Shown here: one piece after another, positions 25,533-34,217 of the stretch | Layout: each line of letters starts with the position of its first letter | Position numbering within the stretch: position 1 is the first letter of the stretch | Position numbers and translations under genes: made by a program | Assembly (NCBI GenBank): GCA_022764465.1 | Contig: JALERL010000019.1 | Location: forward strand, 1 to 39,599 | Length of the DNA stretch: 39,599 nt | Direction of reading: 5' to 3' | Source: Lachnospiraceae bacterium | Lineage (GTDB): Bacteria > Bacillota > Clostridia > Lachnospirales > Lachnospiraceae | The notes under the pieces: generated by a model | Seen by the model: only the letters and a program-made list of their open reading frames with translations | Database searches by the model: none | Told to the model about the DNA's origin: nothing

Positions 25533-26507
25533 ATGAATGGAATTATCAATGTTTATAAGGAACAGGGATATACCTCCTTTGATGTGGTTGCAAAGCTTCG
25601 TGGAATATTGAAACAGAAAAAAATCGGGCACACCGGTACGCTTGACCCTGATGCGTGCGGTGTGCTTCCGGTCTGTTTGGGAAAGGCAACGAAGGTATGT
25701 GAACTGCTGACCGATAAGGATAAGGTATACGAAGCAGTTCTTTTGCTTGGCAGGACAACCGATACCCAGGATACAACAGGACAGACACAAAGTACCCATG
25801 AAGTTACCTGTACGAACGAACAGGTAACGGACGCGGTCAGTCACTTCATCGGGGATTACGATCAGATACCACCGATGTATTCGGCATTAAAGGTGAATGG
25901 GAAAAAGCTGTGTGATCTGGCAAGAGCCGGGATCGAAGTGGAACGAAAGTCAAGGCGCGTGCATATTTTCTCGATTGATATACTGGATATGGAGCTTCCA
26001 CGGGTAAAGATGCGGGTGCACTGCTCGAAAGGAACCTACATCCGCACACTCTGTCAGGACATCGGAGAGATGCTTGGCTGTGGCGGCTGCATGGAGTCCC
26101 TGCTCCGTACAAGAGTTGCTGATTTTGATCTGGAACATGCATACCGTCTGTCTGAGATCGAAGAGGCAGTAAGGAATCAGACCATTGCACAGATGATCGC
26201 ACCGATCGATCAGGTGTTTTTGCATTATCCGGCACTTACGGTCAAAGCAGGTTATGAGAAGCTGTTATATAATGGTAACCGGATGCCGGAAGAAAGTATT
26301 TTAGAGCAGGATGTGCTGGCAGCACTGAAAGATGCCATGGCGTCAAAAGATGCCAAAGCACAGGAAGATGCACAGACACAGAAATGTGCACGGGCAGCAA
26401 AGGATGCATGGGTCAGGATCTATGATGCGGCCGGAGCGTTTATTGGAATCTATGAATACAGAAAGCCACAGCAGGAGTTAAAACCGGTAAAGATATTTAT
26501 GGAATAA
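25533..26507 (+). CDS. truB: tRNA pseudouridine(55) synthase with a C-terminal low-complexity insert
   Basis: TruB isomerises U55 in the T arm of tRNAs. The N-terminal INVYKEQGYTSFDVV is typical, and the catalytic Asp38 lies in GHTGTLDPDACGVLP. PPMYSALKVNGKKLCDLAR and GTYIRTLCQDIG follow. The 324-residue protein is slightly long: about residues 265-292 form an Ala/Lys/Asp/Gln-rich insert with three or four imperfect copies of a K-D-A motif, between the catalytic part and the final strands. An AAAGGGA ribosome site precedes ATG 25533. It is 7-19 bp before ribF, depending on the ribF start. Confidence 0.96.
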   Translation: MNGIINVYKEQGYTSFDVVAKLRGILKQKKIGHTGTLDPDACGVLPVCLGKATKVCELLTDKDKVYEAVLLLGRTTDTQDTTGQTQSTHEVTCTNEQVTDAVSHFIGDYDQIPPMYSALKVNGKKLCDLARAGIEVERKSRRVHIFSIDILDMELPRVKMRVHCSKGTYIRTLCQDIGEMLGCGGCMESLLRTRVADFDLEHAYRLSEIEEAVRNQTIAQMIAPIDQVFLHYPALTVKAGYEKLLYNGNRMPEESILEQDVLAALKDAMASKDAKAQEDAQTQKCARAAKDAWVRIYDAAGAFIGIYEYRKPQQELKPVKIFME

Positions 26508-26525
26508 AAGGGCGTGGGTATTACG

Positions 26526-27449
26526 ATGGAATATATAAAAGGTACAACAAGCTTTCATATTGAAGATCAGACGGTGGTTTCGTTTGGAAAATTTGACGGG
26601 CTGCATTTAGGGCATGAGCTTTTGATGGAAAAAATGCTCGCGAAGAAAAAGACCGGGTTAAAGTCGGTGATCTTCACGTTCGACATTCCACCAAGACGGC
26701 GTGCATTTGATGTGGAAGCAAAGGTGCTTACCACCAATGAAGAAAAAATGCATCTGTTTGAGCGGATCGGCATTGATTATCTGATCGAGTGTCCGTTTAC
26801 GGAAGAGATCATGTGCATGGATGCGGCAGACTTTGTAAAAAAGATTGTAACCGAATTAAATGTCAAAGCGATGATCGTTGGTACAGACTTCTACTTCGGG
26901 CATAACCGTGGCGGAGATTACCATACGTTGCAGCAGTATGCGGATGAACTGGGCTATGAGGTCAGTGTGGTAGATAAGATGCAGTATGAGAACCGCGATA
27001 TCAGCAGCACATTTGTGCGGGAGGAGATCGCTGCCGGAAACATGGAACGCGCAAACCATTTGCTTGGTTATCACTATTTTGTACAGGGAAAGGTCGAACA
27101 TGGCAATCATTTAGGCGGACCGGTGCTTGGCTGTCCGACAGTAAACCTGCTTCCTGCTGCGGACAAGCTGCTTCCTCCGAACGGTGTCTATGTCGCAGAG
27201 GTAGTGATCGGGGATCAGATCTGTCAGGGAATTGCAAATGTCGGTTGTAAGCCTACGATCGAAGGAAAAAATCCGATCGGTGTAGAGACACATATTTTTG
27301 ATTTTGATAAGGATCTGTATGGAACCATGATCCGGGTAGAATTCTTATCCAGAGTCCGTGCGGAACAGAAATTTGCTTCCATTGAGGAACTGCGTGCACA
27401 GCTTCAGGAAGATATCGCATACGGCAGAAGCTTTTTCAAGCAATATTAA
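26526..27449 (+). CDS. ribF: Bifunctional riboflavin kinase / FAD synthetase
   Basis: A 307-residue enzyme making FMN from riboflavin and then FAD. The N-terminal FAD synthetase domain has SFGKFDGLHLGHELL (nucleotidyltransferase GxFDGxHxGH motif) and the second motif SSTFVREEI. The C-terminal riboflavin kinase domain has GPVLGCPTVNLLP and PPNGVYVAEV, then the conserved NVGCKPT and VETHIFDFDKDLYG. I use ATG 26526; GTG 26514 is possible. It is the last gene of the rimP operon, and a strong promoter for the next gene follows. Confidence 0.96.
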   Translation: MEYIKGTTSFHIEDQTVVSFGKFDGLHLGHELLMEKMLAKKKTGLKSVIFTFDIPPRRRAFDVEAKVLTTNEEKMHLFERIGIDYLIECPFTEEIMCMDAADFVKKIVTELNVKAMIVGTDFYFGHNRGGDYHTLQQYADELGYEVSVVDKMQYENRDISSTFVREEIAAGNMERANHLLGYHYFVQGKVEHGNHLGGPVLGCPTVNLLPAADKLLPPNGVYVAEVVIGDQICQGIANVGCKPTIEGKNPIGVETHIFDFDKDLYGTMIRVEFLSRVRAEQKFASIEELRAQLQEDIAYGRSFFKQY

Positions 27450-27513
27450 GCGATCTTTTTGTATAATCGGAAGATAAATGTTACATAATTATTACATAAA
27501 TGTGATAAAAGTA

Positions 27514-27542
27514 TTGACAAGAGAAAGAACTGCGCTTATAAT
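27514..27542 (+). promoter_or_regulatory. Consensus sigma-A promoter of the NlpC/P60 gene
   Basis: TTGACA (27514-27519) and TATAAT (27537-27542) are perfect consensus hexamers with a 17-bp spacer. They imply high basal expression of the gene at 27646. Confidence 0.9.
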
Positions 27543-27645
27543 TCCAATTATGTGTAAGGTAGCAGAAGGTACAGACGCGTGAATGCATAGACAGAAGCGT
27601 GTAGTGATAACGATAAATGGAGAATGTAGGAAGCAGGAGGTATTT

Positions 27646-28692
27646 ATGAGACTGGGACTGGTAAAAACAGTAGGATTTCTAACCGTATGTGGTATTGTTG
27701 CCGGTGCATCCGGAGTTTCTGCAAAAGCAGAGGGATTGAATTCGGGCGTTTCCGTGGCAATGAGTTCTTATATGAACCTTTCAGAGGTGGCTGCCAAGGC
27801 AGTAACAGAGGCGGCAACTACAGCAGCAGGACAGACAGAAGATACAACAATTTGTGGATATACGAATCTTGGAATCGCACAGGTAGAAAGCAACCTGAAT
27901 GTCAGAACAGCAGCAGATGAGAATTCAGAGCTGGTCGGCAAGATGCAGAACGATGCCGGCTGTGAGATCTTAGGACAGGAAGGCGACTGGTATCAGATCC
28001 AGTCCGGTAAAGTAACCGGATATGTAAAGGCAGAATATCTTCTGACCGGAGATGCGGCAAGAGCACATGCACAGGAAGTGATGAAGACGATCGCTACCGT
28101 TACGGCAGAGGGCTTACATCTCCGTGCGGATATGTCAACCGAGAGTGAAGTATTAGCTCTGATGCCGACAGGCGAAGAGTTGGTCGTATTAGAGGATAAC
28201 GGAAGTGAATGGATCAAGGTGGACTTAGACGGTGAGCAGGGATATGCACACAGAGATTATGTAGAGCTTTCCACACAGCTTCCGAAGGCACAGACGATGA
28301 CCGAGATCAAAGCCGGTGAGGGTTATTCCGATGTACGTGTTGCCTGCGTTTCTTATGCAACACAGTTTGTCGGCAATCCATACGTCTGGGGCGGAACAAG
28401 TTTAACAAACGGAGCAGACTGTTCCGGATTTACCATGTCTGTTATGGCAAAATACGGTGTATACTTACCGCATTCTTCCAGAGCACAGGCAAACTGCGGA
28501 ACAAGAGTCAGTGCATCCGAGGCACAGCCGGGAGATTTGTTCTTCTATGGAAGCGGCAAGGGTATTAACCATGTGGCGATCTATATCGGAAACGGACAGA
28601 TCGTACATGCAAGTTCCCCATCTACCGGAATTAAGATCTCGAACGCATTTTACCGTTCACCGGTCTGCGTAACGAGAGTTCTTGGTAACTAA
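27646..28692 (+). CDS. Secreted NlpC/P60 peptidoglycan hydrolase with two SH3b domains
   Basis: A 348-residue exported protein. The signal peptide spans about residues 1-28 (MRLGLVKTVGFLTVCGIVAG). A first SH3b wall-binding domain lies at ~74-135 (NLNVRTAADENSELVGKM) and a second at ~150-210 (GLHLRADMSTESEVLALM). The C-terminal NlpC/P60 domain (~225-348) has catalytic Cys259 in GADCSGF, His309 in GINHVAIYIG and a following His321. Such enzymes cut the D-Glu to diamino-acid bond of wall peptides during growth and daughter-cell separation. The start is ATG 27646, 5 nt after AGGAGG. It has its own promoter and terminator. Confidence 0.95.
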   Translation: MRLGLVKTVGFLTVCGIVAGASGVSAKAEGLNSGVSVAMSSYMNLSEVAAKAVTEAATTAAGQTEDTTICGYTNLGIAQVESNLNVRTAADENSELVGKMQNDAGCEILGQEGDWYQIQSGKVTGYVKAEYLLTGDAARAHAQEVMKTIATVTAEGLHLRADMSTESEVLALMPTGEELVVLEDNGSEWIKVDLDGEQGYAHRDYVELSTQLPKAQTMTEIKAGEGYSDVRVACVSYATQFVGNPYVWGGTSLTNGADCSGFTMSVMAKYGVYLPHSSRAQANCGTRVSASEAQPGDLFFYGSGKGINHVAIYIGNGQIVHASSPSTGIKISNAFYRSPVCVTRVLGN

Positions 28693-28703
28693 GGAGAAAA
28701 ATG

Positions 28704-28742
28704 GATTCCTTTGTAAAAAGAAGTTTACAAAGGAATCTTTTT
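28704..28742 (+). terminator. Terminator after the NlpC/P60 gene, overlapping the rpsO promoter
   Basis: A perfect 14-bp stem, GATTCCTTTGTAAA (28704-28717) with TTTACAAAGGAATC (28724-28737), is followed by TTTTTAT. The right arm contains the -35 box of the rpsO promoter. Confidence 0.92.
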
Positions 28743-28752
28743 ATGTTATATT
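28724..28752 (+). promoter_or_regulatory. Promoter of rpsO
   Basis: TTTACA (28724-28729) and TATATT (28747-28752) have a 17-bp spacer. The -35 lies in the descending arm of the preceding terminator. Confidence 0.7.
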
Positions 28753-28755
28753 CTG

Positions 28756-28830
28756 TTGGTGTGAGTAAGCCCATCTTCGGTAGATGGACACTCCGACCTT
28801 TTACTGAGTATCACATGTAAGTGGGCGATT
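28756..28830 (+). ncRNA. S15 (rpsO) leader, probable autoregulatory structure
   Basis: A hairpin CCATC-TTCGGTA-GATGG (28771-28787) is enclosed by GAGT/ACTC and GGT/ACC pairs. GCCCAT (28769-28774) can instead pair with GTGGGC (28821-28826) as a long-range or pseudoknot helix. S15 represses its own mRNA through such leaders in several bacteria. That this one does so is inferred from position and shape. Confidence 0.6.
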
Positions 28831-28853
28831 AAAATATTTAGGAGGACATTTTT

Positions 28854-29120
28854 ATGTTAGCAAAGGAAAAGAAAGAAGCCATTATCGCTGAATACGGAAG
28901 AACACCTGGAGATACAGGTTCACCGGAAGTTCAGGTAGCACTTTTAACAGCAAGAATCAACGAGCTGACAGAGCATTTAAAAGTGAACCAGAAGGATCAT
29001 CATTCCAGAAGAGGTCTTTTAAAGATGGTTGGTCAGAGACGTGGATTATTAGCTTACTTAAAGAAAATTGACATCGAGAGATATCGTAGCTTAATTGAGC
29101 GTTTAGGCTTAAGAAAGTAA
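28854..29120 (+). CDS. rpsO: 30S ribosomal protein S15
   Basis: An 88-residue protein with the S15 signature: [20 protein letters not shown], then [15 protein letters not shown] and the C-terminal [14 protein letters not shown]15 binds the 16S central domain early in 30S assembly. The length is standard. AGGAGG lies 7 nt before the ATG. It sits upstream of pnp in the common rpsO-pnp order, separated by a terminator and a long hairpin. Confidence 0.98.
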   Translation: MLAKEKKEAIIAEYGRTPGDTGSPEVQVALLTARINELTEHLKVNQKDHHSRRGLLKMVGQRRGLLAYLKKIDIERYRSLIERLGLRK

Positions 29121-29146
29121 TTCTTTCGGTAAGAAAGTGTAAGACG

Positions 29147-29176
29147 AATAGGGCGGAGATTCTCCGCTCTATTTTA
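29147..29176 (+). terminator. Terminator after rpsO (probably partial)
   Basis: AATAGGGCGGAG (29147-29158) pairs with CTCCGCTCTATT (29162-29173), followed by only a short T run. No clear pnp promoter follows, so read-through into pnp is likely. Confidence 0.7.
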
Positions 29177-29216
29177 AGTAATAGGGATTTTTCTATTACG
29201 AATCAAATGGCAATCT

Positions 29217-29291
29217 GACAGAAGTTCATACCGAGACCACTGAAGTGTGTGTGAACATTCGGATATACTTCAGTAGTTTCGGGCTTCTGTC
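29217..29291 (+). promoter_or_regulatory. Long hairpin in the pnp leader (candidate RNase III site)
   Basis: The arms GACAGAAG (29217-29224) and CTTCTGTC (29284-29291), CCGA (29231-29234) and TCGG (29279-29282), and ACTGAAGT (29239-29246) and ACTTCAGT (29267-29274) nest into one 75-nt imperfect hairpin. Just upstream, TAATAG and CTATTA (29179-29198) form a small extra hairpin. The E. coli pnp leader has a comparable RNase III-cut hairpin through which PNPase autoregulates. Confidence 0.7.
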
Positions 29292-29339
29292 CAAAAATCG
29301 TGGAGACAGGCACTTCACAGAAGAATAAAGGAGAAAAAT

Positions 29340-31430
29340 ATGTATCAGAGTTTTTCAATGGAACTTGCCGGCAGAACACTGACCGTTGATGTAAACAGAG
29401 TTGGTAAGCAGGCAAACGGTTGTGCATTTATGCATTATGGCGATACAACTGTTTTATCAACAGCAACAGCTTCCGAGAAGCCAAGAGACGGTATTGACTT
29501 CTTCCCATTAAGTGTTGAGTATGAAGAAAAGTTATATTCCGTAGGAAAGATCCCGGGTGGATTTAACAAGAGAGAGGGAAAGGCATCTGAGAATGCGATC
29601 CTTACTTCCCGTGTAATCGACCGTCCGATGAGACCACTGTTCCCGAAGGATTACCGGAATGATGTAACCTTGAATAATATGGTTATGAGTGTAGATCGGG
29701 TGTGCCGTCCGGAGATCGTAGCAATGCTTGGTGCTGCAATTTCTACCTGCATTTCCGATATCCCATTCGATGGTCCGTGTGCAATGACACAGGTTGGTAT
29801 GGTAAACGGAGAATTTATCGTAAACCCATCCCAGGAAGTATGGGACAATGGTGATTTACAGCTTACCGTTGCATCTACCATGCAGAAGGTTATCATGATC
29901 GAAGCCGGAGCAAATGAGATCCCGGAAGCAAAGATGATCGAAGCAATCTATATGGCACATGATGTAAACCAGACGATCAATGCATTTATCAATAAGATTG
30001 TTGCAGAGGTTGGCAAGCCAAAGCATGCGTATACAAGCTGCGCAATTCCACAGGAGATGTTTGACGAGATGAAGAAGATCGTTACTCCGGAAGAGATGGA
30101 AGTTGCAGTATTTGCAGATGAGAAGCAGGTACGTGAGGAGAATATCCGTAAGGTAACTGAGAAGTTTGAGGAAGCATTTGCAGATAACGAGGAGTGGCTT
30201 GCAATCTTAGGAGAGGCTGTATACCAGTATCAGAAGAAGACAGTACGTAAGATGATCTTAAAGGATCATAAGCGTCCGGATGGCCGTGCAATCAATCAGA
30301 TCCGTCCGCTTGCAGCAGAAGTTGATCTGATCCCTAGAGTACATGGTTCTGCAATGTTTACCCGTGGACAGACACAGATCTGTGATGTTGTAACACTTGC
30401 TCCGTTATCCGAAGTACAGAAGGTTGACGGCTTAGATGAGAATGTAAAGACAAAGAGATATATGCATCATTACAACTTCCCATCTTATTCTGTAGGTGAG
30501 ACAAAGCCTTCAAGAGGACCGGGACGTCGTGAGATCGGACATGGTGCATTAGCAGAGAAGGCACTTGTACCGGTACTTCCGTCAGAGGAAGAGTTCCCAT
30601 ATGCAATCCGTGCAGTGTCCGAGACCTTTGAGTCAAACGGATCTACTTCCACGGCATCTACCTGTGCATCCTGTATGGCACTTATGGCTGCCGGCGTTCC
30701 GATCAAGAAGATGGTAGCAGGTATTTCCTGCGGACTGGTAACCGGAGAGACAGATGATGATTATATCGTATTAACAGATATCCAGGGCTTAGAGGATTTC
30801 TTTGGAGACATGGACTTTAAGGTAACCGGTACACATGACGGAATTACAGCAATCCAGATGGATATCAAGATCCATGGTCTGACAAGACCGATCGTAGAGG
30901 AAGCAATCCGCAGAACACGTGAAGCAAGACTCTACATCATGGATGAGGTAATGTCTAAGGCAATTGATAAGCCAAGAACAGAAGTTGGAAAATATGCACC
31001 GAAGATCGTTCAGATCCAGATCGATCCTGCAAAGATCGGTGATGTAGTCGGACAGAGAGGAAAGACGATCAACGAGATCATCGATCGTACCGGCGTGAAG
31101 ATTGATATTACTGATGAGGGTGCAGTCAGCATCTGTGGTACCGATAAAGAAATGATGGACAAGGCACAGGAGATGATACGCATCATCACCACGGATTTTG
31201 AAGAAGGCCAGATCTTTACCGGTAAGGTAGTAAGTATCAAAGAGTTTGGCGCATTCATTGAGTTTGCACCGGGCAAAGAGGGAATGGTACACATTTCTAA
31301 GATCGCAAAAGAAAGAATCAATCACGTAGAGGATGTTCTTACTTTGGGTGATACTGTAAAATGTATCTGCATGGGTAAGGATAAGATGGGAAGAATCAGC
31401 TTCTCGATCAAAGATGTTCCTCAGGACTAA
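29340..31430 (+). CDS. pnp: Polyribonucleotide nucleotidyltransferase (PNPase)
   Basis: This 696-residue phosphorolytic 3'-5' exoribonuclease forms a trimer for RNA decay. Two RNase PH-like domains are visible: YSVGKIPGGFNKREGKAS in the first and TRGQTQICDVVTL with PSYSVGETKPSRGPGRREIG in the second. A KH domain follows at ~555-590 (IGDVVGQRGKTINEIIDRTG) and an S1 domain at ~622-690 (GKVVSIKEFGAFIEFAPGKE). The length is standard. AAAGGAG lies 7 nt before ATG 29340. A long leader hairpin suggests autocontrol. A strong terminator follows. Confidence 0.98.
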   Translation: MYQSFSMELAGRTLTVDVNRVGKQANGCAFMHYGDTTVLSTATASEKPRDGIDFFPLSVEYEEKLYSVGKIPGGFNKREGKASENAILTSRVIDRPMRPLFPKDYRNDVTLNNMVMSVDRVCRPEIVAMLGAAISTCISDIPFDGPCAMTQVGMVNGEFIVNPSQEVWDNGDLQLTVASTMQKVIMIEAGANEIPEAKMIEAIYMAHDVNQTINAFINKIVAEVGKPKHAYTSCAIPQEMFDEMKKIVTPEEMEVAVFADEKQVREENIRKVTEKFEEAFADNEEWLAILGEAVYQYQKKTVRKMILKDHKRPDGRAINQIRPLAAEVDLIPRVHGSAMFTRGQTQICDVVTLAPLSEVQKVDGLDENVKTKRYMHHYNFPSYSVGETKPSRGPGRREIGHGALAEKALVPVLPSEEEFPYAIRAVSETFESNGSTSTASTCASCMALMAAGVPIKKMVAGISCGLVTGETDDDYIVLTDIQGLEDFFGDMDFKVTGTHDGITAIQMDIKIHGLTRPIVEEAIRRTREARLYIMDEVMSKAIDKPRTEVGKYAPKIVQIQIDPAKIGDVVGQRGKTINEIIDRTGVKIDITDEGAVSICGTDKEMMDKAQEMIRIITTDFEEGQIFTGKVVSIKEFGAFIEFAPGKEGMVHISKIAKERINHVEDVLTLGDTVKCICMGKDKMGRISFSIKDVPQD

Positions 31431-31442
31431 ACAGATCAGAAT

Positions 31443-31479
31443 GCACCCCGTGAGTTTGCGGACTCATGGGGTGCTTTTT
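31443..31479 (+). terminator. Terminator after pnp
   Basis: GCACCCCGTGAGT (31443-31455) pairs with ACTCATGGGGTGC (31462-31474), followed by five T. Confidence 0.93.
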
Positions 31480-31487
31480 ACTGTATA

Positions 31488-31571
31488 GGATTCGGGTGTC
31501 AAAAGGTATTTACAAATTTTGTGCATTTTGCCTTTTGAATTTTTAAAAAGAATCTTTTGACACCCGAATCC
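31488..31571. repeat. Perfect 18-bp inverted repeat element (84 bp)
   Basis: GGATTCGGGTGTCAAAAG (31488-31505) is exactly inverted at 31554-31571, with a 48-bp AT-rich interior. Outside each arm the bases TATA are kept, so the symmetry extends further. It lies after the pnp terminator, so it is not needed as a terminator itself. A diverged relative of the right half is at 6717-6765. The size and ends fit a small non-autonomous mobile element (MITE) or a long protein-binding palindrome. Confidence 0.8.
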
Positions 31572-31653
31572 GTATAGGAAATTCCGTCCGATTGCATAAA
31601 ATAGGAAAGGGTAACATTCGAGATAATCTGCTATATTCTAAAGTAAGAAGAGT

Positions 31654-32553
31654 ATGGCAGGAACGAAGATGAATCGTGTCAGGGAACTTGTGCATGCAGA
31701 GGATGCACACCGAATGGGCATTAAGGGAACCGGTGTGACCGTGGCTGTGATGGATACCGGAATTGCAGACCATCCGGACTTCTCACACCGGATTCTTGAT
31801 TTTGTGGACTTTACTGCGGGAAGATCCGGCATGTATGATGACAATGGACATGGAACGCATGTCTGCGGGATCATCGGTGGCACCGGATTTGCCAGCAGAG
31901 GCAGATATATGGGCATTGCTCCCGGAGTAAGGTATGTTGTGATCCGGGTTTTAGATAAGATGGGAAACGGGAATACCACGCAGGTCATCCGTGCGATCGA
32001 GTGGCTGATCCGCAACCATAAAAGGTACAATATCCGTATACTAAATATTTCAGTGGGTATGCTAAGTTCAGCAAGAGAAGAGGAACGGGAAAGACTGTTA
32101 GAAGCCGTGGAACGTGTCTGGGAAGAACAGATCGTTGTGGTGACGGCTGCCGGAAATAACGGACCGGAGGCAGGCAGTGTGACAATCCCCGGAATGTCAA
32201 AGACTGTGATCACGGTAGGAAGCAGTGATGATGAAACAGCGATCCGCGGACGCATCCGTATGGGTACCGGTTACAGTGGACGTGGACCGACCGAGAGCTG
32301 TATTGTAAAGCCGGAGATCGTTGCACCCGGAACGAAGGTGGTAAGCTGCTCGAACCGTATGTCCTATGAAACAAAGAGCGGGACTTCCATGGCAACACCG
32401 GTTGTCACGGGTGCGATCGCACTGCTGCTTGAACGTTATCCCTATCTGACACCGGTTCAGGTAAAACTGCGTCTGTACGAGACAGCCGTAGACCTTGGAA
32501 AACCAAGGAATACACAGGGCTGGGGGATGATTGATATCCGAAGACTGTTGTAG
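31654..32553 (+). CDS. Intracellular subtilisin-like serine protease (S8)
   Basis: A 299-residue protein without a signal peptide. The catalytic triad is Asp34 in VAVMDTGI, His66 in NGHGTHVCG and Ser245 in SGTSMATP; the oxyanion Asn168 is in TAAGNNGPE. It has no pro-domain and ends soon after the catalytic core, so it is most similar to AprX/intracellular subtilases that act on misfolded or cytosolic proteins; the substrate is unknown. The start could also be ATG 31669, which has a better-placed AGGA. It lies alone after the inverted repeat; the cardiolipin synthase gene follows 125 bp downstream. Confidence 0.93.
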   Translation: MAGTKMNRVRELVHAEDAHRMGIKGTGVTVAVMDTGIADHPDFSHRILDFVDFTAGRSGMYDDNGHGTHVCGIIGGTGFASRGRYMGIAPGVRYVVIRVLDKMGNGNTTQVIRAIEWLIRNHKRYNIRILNISVGMLSSAREEERERLLEAVERVWEEQIVVVTAAGNNGPEAGSVTIPGMSKTVITVGSSDDETAIRGRIRMGTGYSGRGPTESCIVKPEIVAPGTKVVSCSNRMSYETKSGTSMATPVVTGAIALLLERYPYLTPVQVKLRLYETAVDLGKPRNTQGWGMIDIRRLL

Positions 32554-32678
32554 ATTTGAAAAAATCAGAAAAATCATGTATGATAGGTAAGTATGTAATG
32601 AGCGCATGTAAAGAGCATGCACGAAAAGATAAGATAGAAATCTATATACAAAGGACACGGAATAAGAGGGAACATTAC

Positions 32679-34214
32679 ATGAAAAAGATTTGCAAACTGA
32701 TTTTTAGCAGACTATTTATTGTGGTACTTGGAATGGCAATCCAGTTTTTCTGGCTGCTCAATCTGTTGTATCGGTTCAGTTATCATTTCACATTTGTGAA
32801 TTTAGGGCTTCGCATTCTGGCTATTATTATTGCCCTGCGGATTGTAAGCCGTTGGATGAATCCATCCTATAAGCTGGCGTGGACATTTATTATCCTGATG
32901 TCGCCGGTATTAGGACTGTTGATCTATTTTGTGTTTGGAAGATCGGAACTGACAAAACGGACCAAAGTAAAGCTGGCGCGTGTACATGAGGAGATCGTTC
33001 CTCTGCTTGTCCAGAATCCGGATTATCAGAAGGAGTTAGAAGAAATCGATCCGATTGTTGCCAGTCAGTCTGCTTATCTGTCAGACTGGGCACAGTTTCC
33101 GGTTTATAAAAAGACTGCAACCGAATATTATCCCTGTGGGGAAGAAATGTTTCCGAAGATGCTTGAGGCAATGGAGGGCGCGAAAGAGTATATTTTCTTA
33201 GAGTATTTTATCTTAGAATACGGGATCATGTTCGATCGCGTGATCGAGGTCTTAGAGCGGAAGGTAAAAGAGGGGGTAGATGTACGTCTGATCTATGATG
33301 ATGTTGGATGTGTCACGACCTTACCGGCGAATTTTTATGTGGATCTTCAGAAAAAAGGAATCAAGTGTGCTGCTTTTAACCCGTTCCGTCCGGTGTTATC
33401 GATCATTATGAATAACCGTGACCACCGGAAGATCTTAGTCGTCGACGGCAACATTGCATTTACCGGCGGAATCAATATTGCAGATGAGTATATCAATAAA
33501 AAGGAACGCTTCGGATACTGGAAGGATACCGGTATACGGTTAGAGGGTGAAGCGGTATGGAGCTTTACCTGTATGTTCCTTGAGATGTGGAATTATATTA
33601 CACATAGTACGGAAGATTATCTTAGATACCGCCCAAAGGAGCTTTCGGAACTGCCATTTCGCACGGATGGCTTTGTGCAGCCGTATGGAGATACACCATT
33701 AGATAAGGAAAATACAAGTGAAAACGTGTATATGAATATCATCAATAAGGCAAGGCGGTATGTTTATATTTTTACACCATATCTGATCATGGATCAGGAA
33801 CTTTTGATTTCCCTGTGCAATGCTGCAAAGTGTGGAGTAGATGTAAGGATCATTACACCGGGTATTCCGGACAAGAAGATGATCTATCTGCTGACCCAGG
33901 CAGATTATCAGAGACTGATCGAAAATGGAGTGAAGATCTATCAGTATACACCGGGCTTTTTACATGCAAAATGTTTTGTCAGTGATGATGCGATCGCAAC
34001 GGTAGGCAGTATTAACTTAGATTACCGGAGCCTGTATCTGCACTTTGAATGTGGTGTATTCCTTTATCAGTCTGATGCTGTGATGCAGGTGAAAAAGGAT
34101 ATGGAAGAGACAATGGCACAGTCCGAGCAGGTCACACTGGAATTCTGCAGGCACCGGGCGTTGCCAATCCGTCTGATGCAAAGTGTGCTGCGTCTTCTTG
34201 CACCATTGCTCTGA
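32679..34214 (+). CDS. cls: Cardiolipin synthase (phospholipase D family)
   Basis: A 511-residue membrane enzyme that condenses two phosphatidylglycerols to cardiolipin. Three hydrophobic stretches lie in the first ~90 residues, the last including TFIILMSPVLGLLIYFVFG. The two HKD motifs are HRKILVVDG (about 249) and HAKCFVSDD (about 429), each followed by the conserved Gly/Ser-Asn-rich segments (FTGGINIADEY; VGSINLDYRS). The start is ATG 32679, 9 nt after AGAGG; a longer frame from an upstream TTG lacks support. It is convergent with a D,D-carboxypeptidase gene only 3 bp away, with no terminator between them. Confidence 0.95.
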   Translation: MKKICKLIFSRLFIVVLGMAIQFFWLLNLLYRFSYHFTFVNLGLRILAIIIALRIVSRWMNPSYKLAWTFIILMSPVLGLLIYFVFGRSELTKRTKVKLARVHEEIVPLLVQNPDYQKELEEIDPIVASQSAYLSDWAQFPVYKKTATEYYPCGEEMFPKMLEAMEGAKEYIFLEYFILEYGIMFDRVIEVLERKVKEGVDVRLIYDDVGCVTTLPANFYVDLQKKGIKCAAFNPFRPVLSIIMNNRDHRKILVVDGNIAFTGGINIADEYINKKERFGYWKDTGIRLEGEAVWSFTCMFLEMWNYITHSTEDYLRYRPKELSELPFRTDGFVQPYGDTPLDKENTSENVYMNIINKARRYVYIFTPYLIMDQELLISLCNAAKCGVDVRIITPGIPDKKMIYLLTQADYQRLIENGVKIYQYTPGFLHAKCFVSDDAIATVGSINLDYRSLYLHFECGVFLYQSDAVMQVKKDMEETMAQSEQVTLEFCRHRALPIRLMQSVLRLLAPLL

Positions 34215-34217
34215 TGC

